This document shows, piece by piece, positions 43,745-52,118 of a stretch of DNA of 64,000 nucleotides (positions are counted from its first letter, which is position 1; each line of letters begins with the position of its first letter). Position numbers and translations under genes: made by a program. Below the pieces are notes generated by a model. It searched no databases. It was not told the origin of the DNA and saw only the letters and a program-made list of their open reading frames with translations. The stretch is from the NCBI GenBank assembly GCA_037446255.1, contig JBBIIY010000001.1, positions 1 to 64,000 of the forward strand, read 5' to 3'. Source of the DNA: Lithacetigena sp037446255 [NCBI: Coprothermobacterota bacterium] (lineage in GTDB: Bacteria > Coprothermobacterota > HKB111).

Positions 43745-45081
43745 TTGGTGAAAGGAAGTTAAGGGAGATAGGTTTAAAAGCTTTAGAATTTGCTGGTAAA
43801 GCAGATTTAAAAGTAACAATATTATCTAATGTTTCTAACCTTACCCGTTTTGCCAGGGGAGAAATACATCAGAATGTTTCAGAAAACAATACTGAACTAA
43901 CTTTATCTTACATTCAAGACCAAAAAATGGGAATTACTTCTACCAACGACACTTCTGACCTGGGTATTGAAAAAGCATTGTTAAATGCCAGGATGATTGC
44001 CCAGTTAATGCCTGTAAACCCTGACCTGCCAGACTTACCTGATCCACAGGTTTACCATATTGTTAATTCAGTGTCCGAGTCCACCCTTAAGGCAACTCCA
44101 GAAGATAGGGCTGTAATTGTCCGTCGGGTAGTTCAGGATGCTAAAGCCCGCTGTGTTGAATCTTATGGAGCGCTTACCACTGAGGCTTCAGAAATGTGCA
44201 TTATGAATACCAAAGGATTGCAGGCGTATTTTCCATATACCAAATCTGAGTTCAGGATTATTTGTCTTCAAGACGGCGGTAGTGGGTATGGCGAAACAGT
44301 TAATGCAGGTTTAGACAAGCTTGATATTTTTAAAATATCTGACGAAGCGATAACTACCTGCCTGGAAACTTTAAATCCCCAATCTATTGAAGCAGGAGAG
44401 TATGATGTAATTATCAAACCTTATGCTACTGCTGATATGTTGCAGATGTTGTCTTCCTTAAGCTTTAACGGTAAGGCTGCTGAAGAAGGACGCTCCTACA
44501 TCAAAATGAAGATGGAACAGCAGGTAACCTCACCCCTGATTACTATATACGATGATAATCAAGACCCTCTGGGCATGCCTATTCCTTTTGATTTTGAAGG
44601 TTTAGCCAAGAAAAAAATCCCGCTGATAGAGAAGGGCATAGCTAAAGGTCTGGTTTATGATTCATTTACGGCGAAAAAAGCCGGTGTAGTATCAACCGGG
44701 CACAATTTACCAGCTACCTTTGCTTACTATGGGGCACTACCTTTCAACCTGTTTATGGATGCAGGTGAATTTAGTCTGGAAGAAATGATTAAGTCAGTGG
44801 AAAAAGGAATATTTGTCAACCGCTTCCACTATACTAACCCTATTGACCCGGTAAGAGTGGTTATTACGGGAATGACCCGAGATGGAACCTTCTTGATAGA
44901 AAATGGCAGGATTGTAAAACCGATAAAAAACCTTCGGTTTACTCAATCCTATTTTGAAGCCCTGGAAAAGGTGGAGATGGTTGGAAAAGAACGAAGTTTG
45001 ATACCCTTATGGTTTGGGGCTTCTTTCGTACCGGCGCTTAAGATTAAAGGGTTTAGATTCACCGGTGTAACCGAGTTTTAA
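43741..45081 (+). CDS. tldE: TldE/PmbA family protein
   Basis: Non-catalytic partner of TldD, 446 residues. It lacks the HExxxH motif, as expected. Conserved regions are ARGEIHQNV, LPDLPDP, and a C-terminal VVITGMTRDGTFLIENG followed by NLRFTQSYF. It starts on the tldD stop, so the two are made in equal amounts. The operon ends at the terminator at 45107. No ribosomally made peptide precursor is recognisable beside it. Confidence 0.92.
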   Translation: MIGERKLREIGLKALEFAGKADLKVTILSNVSNLTRFARGEIHQNVSENNTELTLSYIQDQKMGITSTNDTSDLGIEKALLNARMIAQLMPVNPDLPDLPDPQVYHIVNSVSESTLKATPEDRAVIVRRVVQDAKARCVESYGALTTEASEMCIMNTKGLQAYFPYTKSEFRIICLQDGGSGYGETVNAGLDKLDIFKISDEAITTCLETLNPQSIEAGEYDVIIKPYATADMLQMLSSLSFNGKAAEEGRSYIKMKMEQQVTSPLITIYDDNQDPLGMPIPFDFEGLAKKKIPLIEKGIAKGLVYDSFTAKKAGVVSTGHNLPATFAYYGALPFNLFMDAGEFSLEEMIKSVEKGIFVNRFHYTNPIDPVRVVITGMTRDGTFLIENGRIVKPIKNLRFTQSYFEALEKVEMVGKERSLIPLWFGASFVPALKIKGFRFTGVTEF

Positions 45082-45106
45082 TAAAAAACAGAAGTATGAT
45101 CCACAG

Positions 45107-45139
45107 AAAAGGGGGTTTTTTTAAGAAAGCCCCCTTTTT
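45107..45139. terminator. bidirectional rho-independent terminator
   Basis: aaaaggggg (45107-45115) and ccccctttt (45130-45138) form a nine-pair stem with an A-run on one side and a T-run on the other. It lies between the convergent tldE and SpoIID-like genes and can serve both. Confidence 0.85.
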
Positions 45140-45140
45140 A

Positions 45141-46742
45141 TTAATACCTTTTGGTAACTATAGTTCCTGGGTAGAAATTTTGCAGGATTCTTTCAAAATT
45201 CCAACCGTTTTGAGCCAGTCCATGCGCACCCCATTGTGACATACCCACTCCATGTCCCCAACCCCTACCTGAAACTGTCATACTTTGCCATCTAACGGGG
45301 ATATTTGTTTGGGATTCCCGACCTTGAATAACGATAGCCTGGTTGCTTCCTATAGCTGAAAAATCAAGTAAATCTCCCAGTCTAGCTTCTACTACACTAT
45401 TAGAACCGTTAATGGTAAAAACCTTTCTGCCAGGACCCCCATCAAACTCAAAGTAAGCCCAGGTCTCTTTAAGGTTGAGAGCAGATTTTAAGAAGTTCCC
45501 ACTTACCTCTACATTCCCCCTATCGCCAATAATCTTAGCATTGAGAATTCTCGGAGATTGGCCCCTTCTTAATACCTGAATATCTCTTATGCTACCTACC
45601 GAGGAGATACCCCTCTCCATTAGAAGCCGGTTAAGCAAATCGCTTGTTTGCGATAAGGTCAATTTTTTAACCCATTCAAAGTGAGGAGATGCGGTTTCAT
45701 AAGGACTATCAACAGCAACTAAATAAGGAATTGCTGAACCACCCCAAACATTTTCAATATTTTCTGTTTTTCCCCCTGAGGTGGAATGATAAAAGGTATT
45801 TGCCAAATTTCCATTATGATTCAATACCATTCCATAAGTGTCTTTTAAAGCCTGCGTAGAGTTAGGTTTTTCAGCTGTAACTCCCCCATATACCTGGCTG
45901 TTAGAGGTAGCGCATAAATCATAGCCTTCTTTTTGGAATCTGCCAAAATTTCTCAGAGCGTAGGTTCTGGCTGCTATGGCTTGGGCTTTCAAAGCTTCAA
46001 TATTAAAAGAATCAGGCATTTCCGAAGGAACCACTCCCAACAAGTAATCTTCTATAGGTAGCTCATTAATTACCTGGAAATCTTCCTGCGAAGGGGACCA
46101 GAATATTCCGAAAGAGCCTCTAAATGTTTTTGTACCATAATTAACGAGTCCGGAACCAAAAGCTTTTACATTTATAATTTTTGATAAAGGGGCACTATCA
46201 AAGGTCGGGTAAAATATTTCAAACTCAGGGTGTTTTATTAACACCCCTTTCTTCAAAGTAGGAAGAATTACTGTACCCGAAAAATGCGCTTCCAGTTGAA
46301 GACGGAAAATTTCAGCTTCCAGGATATCCTGAAACCTGCCAATCTCGATAATATAGGTGGGTATAGAAGTAAAAGCGATGATATTGCCCTGGTAACCTAA
46401 ATCCCTTATTTTAATAAGAGCTTTCAAGGCTCCATCTTCATTTTCATAAGGGAAAAGGCCTAATCTAACAAAAGGGCCTACCACTACAGAAAAAGTTGAT
46501 TGGTTTCTTTGGTTTATTTGAATTGTTAACCTGTCTGATTCTTTGAGTAGAGAATTCTCCTGGCTCATAAGGATTTCCATGAAATAAATGCCTTGACTTA
46601 TAGAAAGATTTGTGGAAGTCTGCCTTATAGCCAATCCTATCTTGATATCTGGATTAGCACTCGCTTGACTTGCTGCCAAAGTCCAAATAGTGAAAATAAA
46701 AAGGGTTAGGGTGATAGTCTTACGTATCCAGAATGAACCCAT
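45141..46742 (-). CDS. SpoIID/LytB-domain protein with SPOR-like domain
   Basis: Exported 533-residue protein. The signal peptide (about 7-30) is followed by a strand-rich region and a SPOR-like segment (about 80-155). The SpoIID domain (about 200-350) contains DYLLGVVPSEMP, EALKAQAIAARTYAL and YGGVTAEKPNSTQAL. The C-terminus has GRGWGHGVGMSQWGAHGLA. SpoIID proteins are lytic transglycosylases acting on peptidoglycan; outside spore formers they are wall-modifying proteins. It overlaps the SH3 protein gene by 37 nt, so the two are coupled. No sporulation genes are seen in the window. Confidence 0.88.
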   Translation of the reverse strand: MGSFWIRKTITLTLFIFTIWTLAASQASANPDIKIGLAIRQTSTNLSISQGIYFMEILMSQENSLLKESDRLTIQINQRNQSTFSVVVGPFVRLGLFPYENEDGALKALIKIRDLGYQGNIIAFTSIPTYIIEIGRFQDILEAEIFRLQLEAHFSGTVILPTLKKGVLIKHPEFEIFYPTFDSAPLSKIINVKAFGSGLVNYGTKTFRGSFGIFWSPSQEDFQVINELPIEDYLLGVVPSEMPDSFNIEALKAQAIAARTYALRNFGRFQKEGYDLCATSNSQVYGGVTAEKPNSTQALKDTYGMVLNHNGNLANTFYHSTSGGKTENIENVWGGSAIPYLVAVDSPYETASPHFEWVKKLTLSQTSDLLNRLLMERGISSVGSIRDIQVLRRGQSPRILNAKIIGDRGNVEVSGNFLKSALNLKETWAYFEFDGGPGRKVFTINGSNSVVEARLGDLLDFSAIGSNQAIVIQGRESQTNIPVRWQSMTVSGRGWGHGVGMSQWGAHGLAQNGWNFERILQNFYPGTIVTKRY

Positions 46743-47167
46743 CCTTCTCTACCATCCTTAAGCCTTATTTGAAGCCAATCTCCTTCTTTTTTAATGACCG
46801 TAAACTCTGTCCCCAGAGTTAGAGTTCTGATTATAGCGAAGTTAGTACCCGGTCCTGACCTCATATTTAACGATGAGGAAGTAACTACTCCAGTTTGGGT
46901 GGAGGTGGTTGGCTTACCGGTCAGGGTAGCTATTTGTTTTTTAAGGTTAGCAATCTCTTCCAACATAACTTTATTCTGGGTTTTAAGAAGGTTAATTTCT
47001 TTCATTAAATCATTAAATTTGCTATCTACATAGGATTTGGTTACTATAGGGTCGCTACTTGACCCTGGAGGTGTAGTTTGGGCTATCAGCAAGTCATTTA
47101 TTCCGACTGCTGTTAAAGAAGCTATGGTAGATATTAAAATAACCAGTAAAACTATCTTTATCTTCAT
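46706..47167 (-). CDS. exported bacterial SH3-domain protein
   Basis: 153 residues: a signal peptide or membrane anchor (about 3-30), a coiled coil (about 48-82) and a C-terminal SH3b domain (about 95-152) with SLNMRSGPGTNFAIIRTL and GWVHSGYV. SH3b domains bind cell-wall peptides. Ribosome binding site aaggagg. First gene of a two-gene operon with the SpoIID-like protein, which suggests that the pair acts on peptidoglycan. Confidence 0.87.
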   Translation of the reverse strand: MKIKIVLLVILISTIASLTAVGINDLLIAQTTPPGSSSDPIVTKSYVDSKFNDLMKEINLLKTQNKVMLEEIANLKKQIATLTGKPTTSTQTGVVTSSSLNMRSGPGTNFAIIRTLTLGTEFTVIKKEGDWLQIRLKDGREGWVHSGYVRLSP

Positions 47168-47195
47168 AAAAAACCTCCTTTTTACAAGGTAATTA

Positions 47196-47224
47196 ATTTT
47201 ACTTGCTTTAGGCTATTCAGTCAA
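47196..47224 (-). promoter_or_regulatory. promoter of the SH3-SpoIID operon
   Basis: On the minus strand, TTGACT (47224-47219), a 17-bp spacer, TAAAAT (47201-47196). It lies about 30 nt upstream of the SH3-protein ATG. The 217-bp gap to the divergent DUF1461 gene is otherwise AT-rich and unremarkable. Confidence 0.6.
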
Positions 47225-47384
47225 CCAGTTTTGAATTTTTATAGGTAGCGTTTATGAAAGGAGTGTGATTTAAAATAACCTTCTGACGAATTTAGAGTTG
47301 AAAGGTTTGTTTTACAGGTTAATAAGTAATTGAAAAAGTAAATTATAATATAATTAAGTTATAAACATTAATGGTGCTATTTTT

Positions 47385-48086
47385 ATGATGAGTAATAAGG
47401 GACTAAAACTATTCATACCTCTGCTTATTATTATAGGGGTCATATTAAGCTCAACTTATTTGGTTGCTCTTAATCCGTTATTATATATAAGCGGATTAAA
47501 TAAATACAACACACTGGAACAGGTCGGATTGTCTAAAACAGTAAAACCCATTGAAATATATAATTCCCTGATTAGATTCTTCTTTTCTGTTCGTAACCCC
47601 TCTGTTTTTTCTGTAAAAACTAATGCTGGTTTCATATCTTTATTTAATAGTAAGGAAATAATCCACTTGCAGGATGTTAGAATTTTATTACTTCTGGGGA
47701 TAGTAGTTTTACTCCTGATTACAGCAGCTTTATATTATCTTTTAAGAAAAATAGATATTAAGTTAAGATATAATCTTCTTTCCTTTGGTAGTGTCTGCAG
47801 TTTTAGTGTTCTTCTTTGTCTGGGCATCCTTATTTACTGTTTTTTTGACGGGGCTTTTACGTTTTTTCACGAGATTCTTTTTTGGAACGACTTCTGGCTT
47901 CTGGACCCTGCTACCGACATTATGGTTATTATTTTCAACGAAAACTTCTTTTTTGATACCTTTCTTTACATCTGGATTATCAGTTTGCTTATCTCTCTGG
48001 TTGCCTTTTCTATAACCTCTTTTGGAAGTAAGTTTATTCTCAAACTCCAGGGTAACTCCATTTTCAGTAATAACCAGAGAAGCTGA
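47385..48086 (+). CDS. DUF1461 (TIGR01906) integral membrane protein
   Basis: A 233-residue membrane protein with segments at about 9-30, 100-120, 133-153 and 192-218. It matches the DUF1461/TIGR01906 family: the loop before the second segment has KEIIHLQDVRILL. The C-terminal family signature is FFHEILFWNDFWLLDP, followed by a TD, an FF and LYIW pattern. The function is unknown. The last 324 nt, including this signature, lie antisense to the 3' end of topB. The conserved protein motif argues that this is a real gene and not a shadow frame. A second ATG follows the first directly. Confidence 0.8.
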   Translation: MMSNKGLKLFIPLLIIIGVILSSTYLVALNPLLYISGLNKYNTLEQVGLSKTVKPIEIYNSLIRFFFSVRNPSVFSVKTNAGFISLFNSKEIIHLQDVRILLLLGIVVLLLITAALYYLLRKIDIKLRYNLLSFGSVCSFSVLLCLGILIYCFFDGAFTFFHEILFWNDFWLLDPATDIMVIIFNENFFFDTFLYIWIISLLISLVAFSITSFGSKFILKLQGNSIFSNNQRS

Positions 48087-50105
48087 ATATTTTTTTCCTG
48101 CTCTGGAGGTAAACCATATAGGTCCAATCTTTTTATTTTCCAATAATTTTTCTGCTTCTTTGGAAGATATGGTTCTACCAAAACTTCTTTTCCAGATCGT
48201 CATCTTACAACCTTCCTTGTATCCTTCACAAGCATAAGCTAAACGATTTTCTTTTATATTTTTCCCGCATAGGGGACAAGAAATTCCCAGGGTTACCCTA
48301 CTGGTTACCGTAAGCGAAGAACTGGTTTCGGAGACTTTAATACCTTCAACCATATTCATAACAAACTCTTTAATATCTTTCATAAAAGCTTCTCTGGTTT
48401 CTTTTTCTTTCTCGATCAATTTAAGCCTGAATTCCCAATCAGCTGTAAGATCTGGAGAAATCAAATCGGGATTTTCTTTTTCAATAACTTCCACGAACTC
48501 TTTACCCTTGGGGGTAATTTTTAATAAATTAGATTCTCTCTCTATGTACCCATATAAAATCAGTTTGTCAATTATTTGTGCGCGAGTAGCTGGAGTGCCC
48601 AACCCCTTGTCTTTTAAAGCCTCTTTTAATTCTTCGTCATCTATTAGCTTCCCTGCAGTTTCTAAAATGGAAATAAGAGTGCCATCATTGTAGTGAGGGG
48701 GAGGTTGGGTAACTCCTTCTTCTATATAGGAATCTGTAACTTGTACAGGGTCACCCTTTTGTAATTTGAAAGCAATCTTGGTTTCTCCGGGAATTCTGTC
48801 ATAAACTTCGGACCATCCGGGTTTAACCATCACTTTTTCCGAAGTAGTAAACAGCTCTTCCTTCACCAGGGTTTCTATGTAAACTTTTCGGTATAGGTCC
48901 GGTTTGTAAAAAGCAGCCAAGAATCTTCTTACGATAGCATCGTAAACTTTCTGTTCGTATATATTTAAGGTGCTTGAAACCGGTTTGGTTGAGGTAGGTA
49001 CAATAGCATGATGGTCAGTTACCTTGCTGTCATTAAATATTCTAGTTTTAAGGTTGATTGCTTTTTCCAGTGGACTTAAATAAGGTGAATAAACAGAGTT
49101 CTTTAACGCTTTTAGTATTGCTGGTATCTCTTTGATATAGGATGCAGGGAGATATTTGCTGTCAGTTCTGGGGTAGGTTATCAGTTTCTTCGTTTCATAA
49201 AGACTTTGGGCGATTTTCAAGGTTCGGGAAGCGGAAAATCCAAATCTCTGGTTGGCTTCTTTTTGCAGGGCACCCAGGTCAAATAGCAGGGGAGCTAATA
49301 CTTTTTCTTGAGTCTCTTTATATGTTTTTACAGTACCCCGGTTATTTTTTATTCGGGTATGTATTTCTTCTATGCGTTGTTTATCAAATGACCTGTCACC
49401 CTCAGGTCCCTGCCATTTTCCTTGATAAGAACCTTTATCAGCTGAAAAATCTGCAAATAATTCGTAGAAAGTTTGTGGAGTAAAGGATTCTATCTCTCTG
49501 TCTCGCCTGGCAATAATTGCCAATGTAGGTGTTTGAACCCTGCCCACAGGAAGAAGAAGCTTGTGCTTTAAAGTAAAAGAACGGGACCCGTTGATACCCA
49601 CCAACCAATCAGCTTCAGCACGACTTTTAGCAGCTAAAAATAAGGGGTCTAAAGTTTCCTGATTAATTAAATTTTTAAAAGATTCTGCTATAGATTCTTG
49701 AGTTAAGGCATTTAACCAGAGCCTTTTAACAGGGGTCTGGCATTGACTGTATTCGTATATATATCGGAAGATTAATTCTCCCTCTCTTCCCGAATCACAA
49801 GCATTTATTAACTGTTTAACATCTTTTTTCTTGATCAGTTTCAAAAGTATATCCAGTTGTTTATGATTTTTGGATTTTATTTTAAAGACCTCGGGAATTA
49901 TCGGAAGGGTTTTCCAGGACCACCTTTTAAGTTTCTTATCGTAGTCATCGGGGTTATAGAGCTCAATTAAGTGACCGGACGCCCAGGAAATAAAATAATC
50001 ATTTCCCTGAAAAAAGCCATCCTTACTCTTTTCAAGTTTTAAAAAACGGGCAAGAGATACTGCCACGCTCATTTTTTCGGCGATAATCAGCGTATTCATT
50101 AGCAT
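47763..50105 (-). CDS. topB: DNA topoisomerase III (TopB)
   Basis: Type IA topoisomerase, 780 residues. The TOPRIM opening is LIIAEKMSVA, followed by ACDSGREGELIFR; catalytic tyrosine is in LITYPRTDSKYLP; RVQTPTLAII is also present. The C-terminal part has a cysteine-bearing module (CPLCGKNIKENRLAYACEG). The final ~95 residues are a lysine-rich, low-complexity tail (about 685-780). That tail is encoded antisense to the conserved end of the DUF1461 gene, so it may have arisen by read-through into the neighbour. It begins near an intergenic gap of 55 bp shared with the divergent next gene. Confidence 0.92.
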   Translation of the reverse strand: MLMNTLIIAEKMSVAVSLARFLKLEKSKDGFFQGNDYFISWASGHLIELYNPDDYDKKLKRWSWKTLPIIPEVFKIKSKNHKQLDILLKLIKKKDVKQLINACDSGREGELIFRYIYEYSQCQTPVKRLWLNALTQESIAESFKNLINQETLDPLFLAAKSRAEADWLVGINGSRSFTLKHKLLLPVGRVQTPTLAIIARRDREIESFTPQTFYELFADFSADKGSYQGKWQGPEGDRSFDKQRIEEIHTRIKNNRGTVKTYKETQEKVLAPLLFDLGALQKEANQRFGFSASRTLKIAQSLYETKKLITYPRTDSKYLPASYIKEIPAILKALKNSVYSPYLSPLEKAINLKTRIFNDSKVTDHHAIVPTSTKPVSSTLNIYEQKVYDAIVRRFLAAFYKPDLYRKVYIETLVKEELFTTSEKVMVKPGWSEVYDRIPGETKIAFKLQKGDPVQVTDSYIEEGVTQPPPHYNDGTLISILETAGKLIDDEELKEALKDKGLGTPATRAQIIDKLILYGYIERESNLLKITPKGKEFVEVIEKENPDLISPDLTADWEFRLKLIEKEKETREAFMKDIKEFVMNMVEGIKVSETSSSLTVTSRVTLGISCPLCGKNIKENRLAYACEGYKEGCKMTIWKRSFGRTISSKEAEKLLENKKIGPIWFTSRAGKKYSASLVITENGVTLEFENKLTSKRGYRKGNQRDKQTDNPDVKKGIKKEVFVENNNHNVGSRVQKPEVVPKKNLVKKRKSPVKKTVNKDAQTKKNTKTADTTKGKKIIS

Positions 50106-50160
50106 CTGTTAATTTATAGTATAATCATAGTATACAAGAAATTTTTTATGGTGGTGCTAA

Positions 50161-51372
50161 TTGAATAAAAAATATATTATTATTGTCGCTTGTTTAACGG
50201 TTTTAATTTTGGTTTTAGCCGGAGGAGTGTATTACTTTGCGAGAATTAGCGGCTTACCCTTCTTACCTGTAGATAAAAATGGTCAGAATAATAAACCTTC
50301 TATAACAGATGAGTTAGTCATAGAAATACCACAAATTGAATCTCAGGGAGATAAGGGTGAGGTTGTCTATCAGGATGTCTGGGTAGATGGAGGGATTTCT
50401 CTTCCCAGTGGTGAAGCTAGTTATCTTTATTCACAGATAGCGAGCCGCTTCTATCATATTGATAAGTCAGGGACTATACTTTCGCTTAGAGCTCCAGGTA
50501 AAGGGGTTACTACGACCATTGCCAGTGATAAGATGGCTTTTAGCGGAGAAGATAGAAGTATTGGTATAGTTTCTAAGGATGGAGACCCTCTTTATTATGA
50601 GTTTATAGAAGAGACACCAAAATCGATAGTTTTTCAGGACGATGATATACTTCTGGTTTCAGCAGAACTTGCTGATAAAAGCGCGGTTATTCATAAAATC
50701 AGTTCATCCCAGGCTAAAATCTTAGAAACTCTGAGATACACCGAAACACCTTTCAAATTGAGTAAACATAGAGATGGTAATATTTACTATCTTGCTTCAA
50801 CTGGGGTACACACTCTGGATAAGAAAAATGTTTATACCATAAAAAATGCGGTTGATTATCTTGTGCTTGATTCAAATGATATTATTGCGGTTACAGTTTC
50901 TGATGCAAATAGGGTTATTCTGGTTAGAAACGATAACCAATCATTGGAAATAAAGGGTACTTTCCTCAGTCTTTATAAATCCTCCTTATCCGACCATTTT
51001 CTTATTTCTGCTTACCATTTAACCCCGGACCATAATGATATTCTCAGCCTGTATCTGGTTAGGAGTGGAAAAAAAATGGAAACAGTTTGGAGTTATCAAA
51101 ACACTACCAATATATTACGAGGCCAAACAGTAACTGTTATGAAAAATGGTGAAATTGTTATCTCATCCCGAGGTGAAAAAGACAAAGAAACTGGCAACTT
51201 TATCTGGAATCTTAAAGCTTTTCAGATTACCCAGGATAACAAGGTTGAGAATATAGGAACCTATTCTTTGAAAACAATTCCTGTTCTTTCTCTCTTTCAA
51301 TGGGGCGACCTTCTTGGGGTGGGTACTACCAAAGGAAAAGTTTTAAGATTATCTATCAAATCTTTTGAATAA
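50161..51372 (+). CDS. membrane-anchored protein, predicted beta-propeller
   Basis: I do not recognise a family. 403 residues, with an N-terminal signal anchor (about 5-28) and a short linker. About 330 residues of regularly alternating strands and turns follow, with repeated hydrophobic-strand-then-DG/DK patterns (for example YHIDKSGTILSL, YYLASTGVHTLDKK, LLGVGTTKGKVLRL). This suggests a WD40/YVTN-like propeller facing outward. TTG start with no strong ribosome binding site. Two nt before the methyltransferase gene. Confidence 0.6.
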   Translation: MNKKYIIIVACLTVLILVLAGGVYYFARISGLPFLPVDKNGQNNKPSITDELVIEIPQIESQGDKGEVVYQDVWVDGGISLPSGEASYLYSQIASRFYHIDKSGTILSLRAPGKGVTTTIASDKMAFSGEDRSIGIVSKDGDPLYYEFIEETPKSIVFQDDDILLVSAELADKSAVIHKISSSQAKILETLRYTETPFKLSKHRDGNIYYLASTGVHTLDKKNVYTIKNAVDYLVLDSNDIIAVTVSDANRVILVRNDNQSLEIKGTFLSLYKSSLSDHFLISAYHLTPDHNDILSLYLVRSGKKMETVWSYQNTTNILRGQTVTVMKNGEIVISSRGEKDKETGNFIWNLKAFQITQDNKVENIGTYSLKTIPVLSLFQWGDLLGVGTTKGKVLRLSIKSFE

Positions 51373-51374
51373 AG

Positions 51375-52118
51375 TTGGAAGATTGGACTGATTCATATTT
51401 TAATCAAGATTACCTCCGGACCCTTCTTAATAAAGACGATCCATTAAGAAATAATCAGCAGGTTAACTTTATTATCAGCGAAACTGAAGTTACCAGAGAC
51501 AGTTTGATTCTTGACCTGGGTTGTGGATATGGAAGACACCTGGAGGTATTTTCTCAGAATTCATATAGAATTGTAGGACTTGATTTTAAGCACCCTTACC
51601 TGTTGAAAGCCCGGGAAATAAGTAATAGCCAAGGAAGAAATGTGGATTTGATTCAGGGCGACATGAGGAAACTTCCTTTACAGGAAAATATTTTTGATTT
51701 AGTAACCTTATTTTTCACCTCTTTTGGATATTTTACAGAAGAAGATGATGTTAAAACTCTCAGGGAAATTAACCGGGTTTTAAAAAAGGGAGGGTACTTA
51801 TTCCTTGACCTGGAAAACCGCGACCATATAATCAGATACTTTAAAACTGATGAAATTCGGGAATATCCTACCTTTACTCTATTGGAAAGACACCGTTTTG
51901 ATATTCATACAGGTATTCAACATACTCGCAGAATTTACTTTCACAAGGAAGAGAAGGAAGAAGTTAAAAGAGAATTAAGACTCTATTCTTTCACCGAGTT
52001 GAAGCAGATATTGAAAAAAACAGGTTTTTTAGTGGATAAGGTATTTGGGGACTATAACAAGGCAGCATTGAATCTTGAATCAACCCGGATGTTGATACTG
52101 GCGAAAAATGTTAATTGA
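51375..52118 (+). CDS. class I SAM-dependent methyltransferase
   Basis: 247 residues. Motif I is ILDLGCGYGRHL (about 44-55), an acidic ribose-binding position is in VGLDFKHP, motif II is DLIQGDMRKLP, and FDLVTLFFTSFGYF marks motif III. The protein belongs to the large Methyltransf_11/25 group; substrate unknown. TTG start. It overlaps murF by 11 nt and so belongs to a wall-precursor operon, but a link to the wall is only contextual. Confidence 0.85.
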   Translation: MEDWTDSYFNQDYLRTLLNKDDPLRNNQQVNFIISETEVTRDSLILDLGCGYGRHLEVFSQNSYRIVGLDFKHPYLLKAREISNSQGRNVDLIQGDMRKLPLQENIFDLVTLFFTSFGYFTEEDDVKTLREINRVLKKGGYLFLDLENRDHIIRYFKTDEIREYPTFTLLERHRFDIHTGIQHTRRIYFHKEEKEEVKRELRLYSFTELKQILKKTGFLVDKVFGDYNKAALNLESTRMLILAKNVN

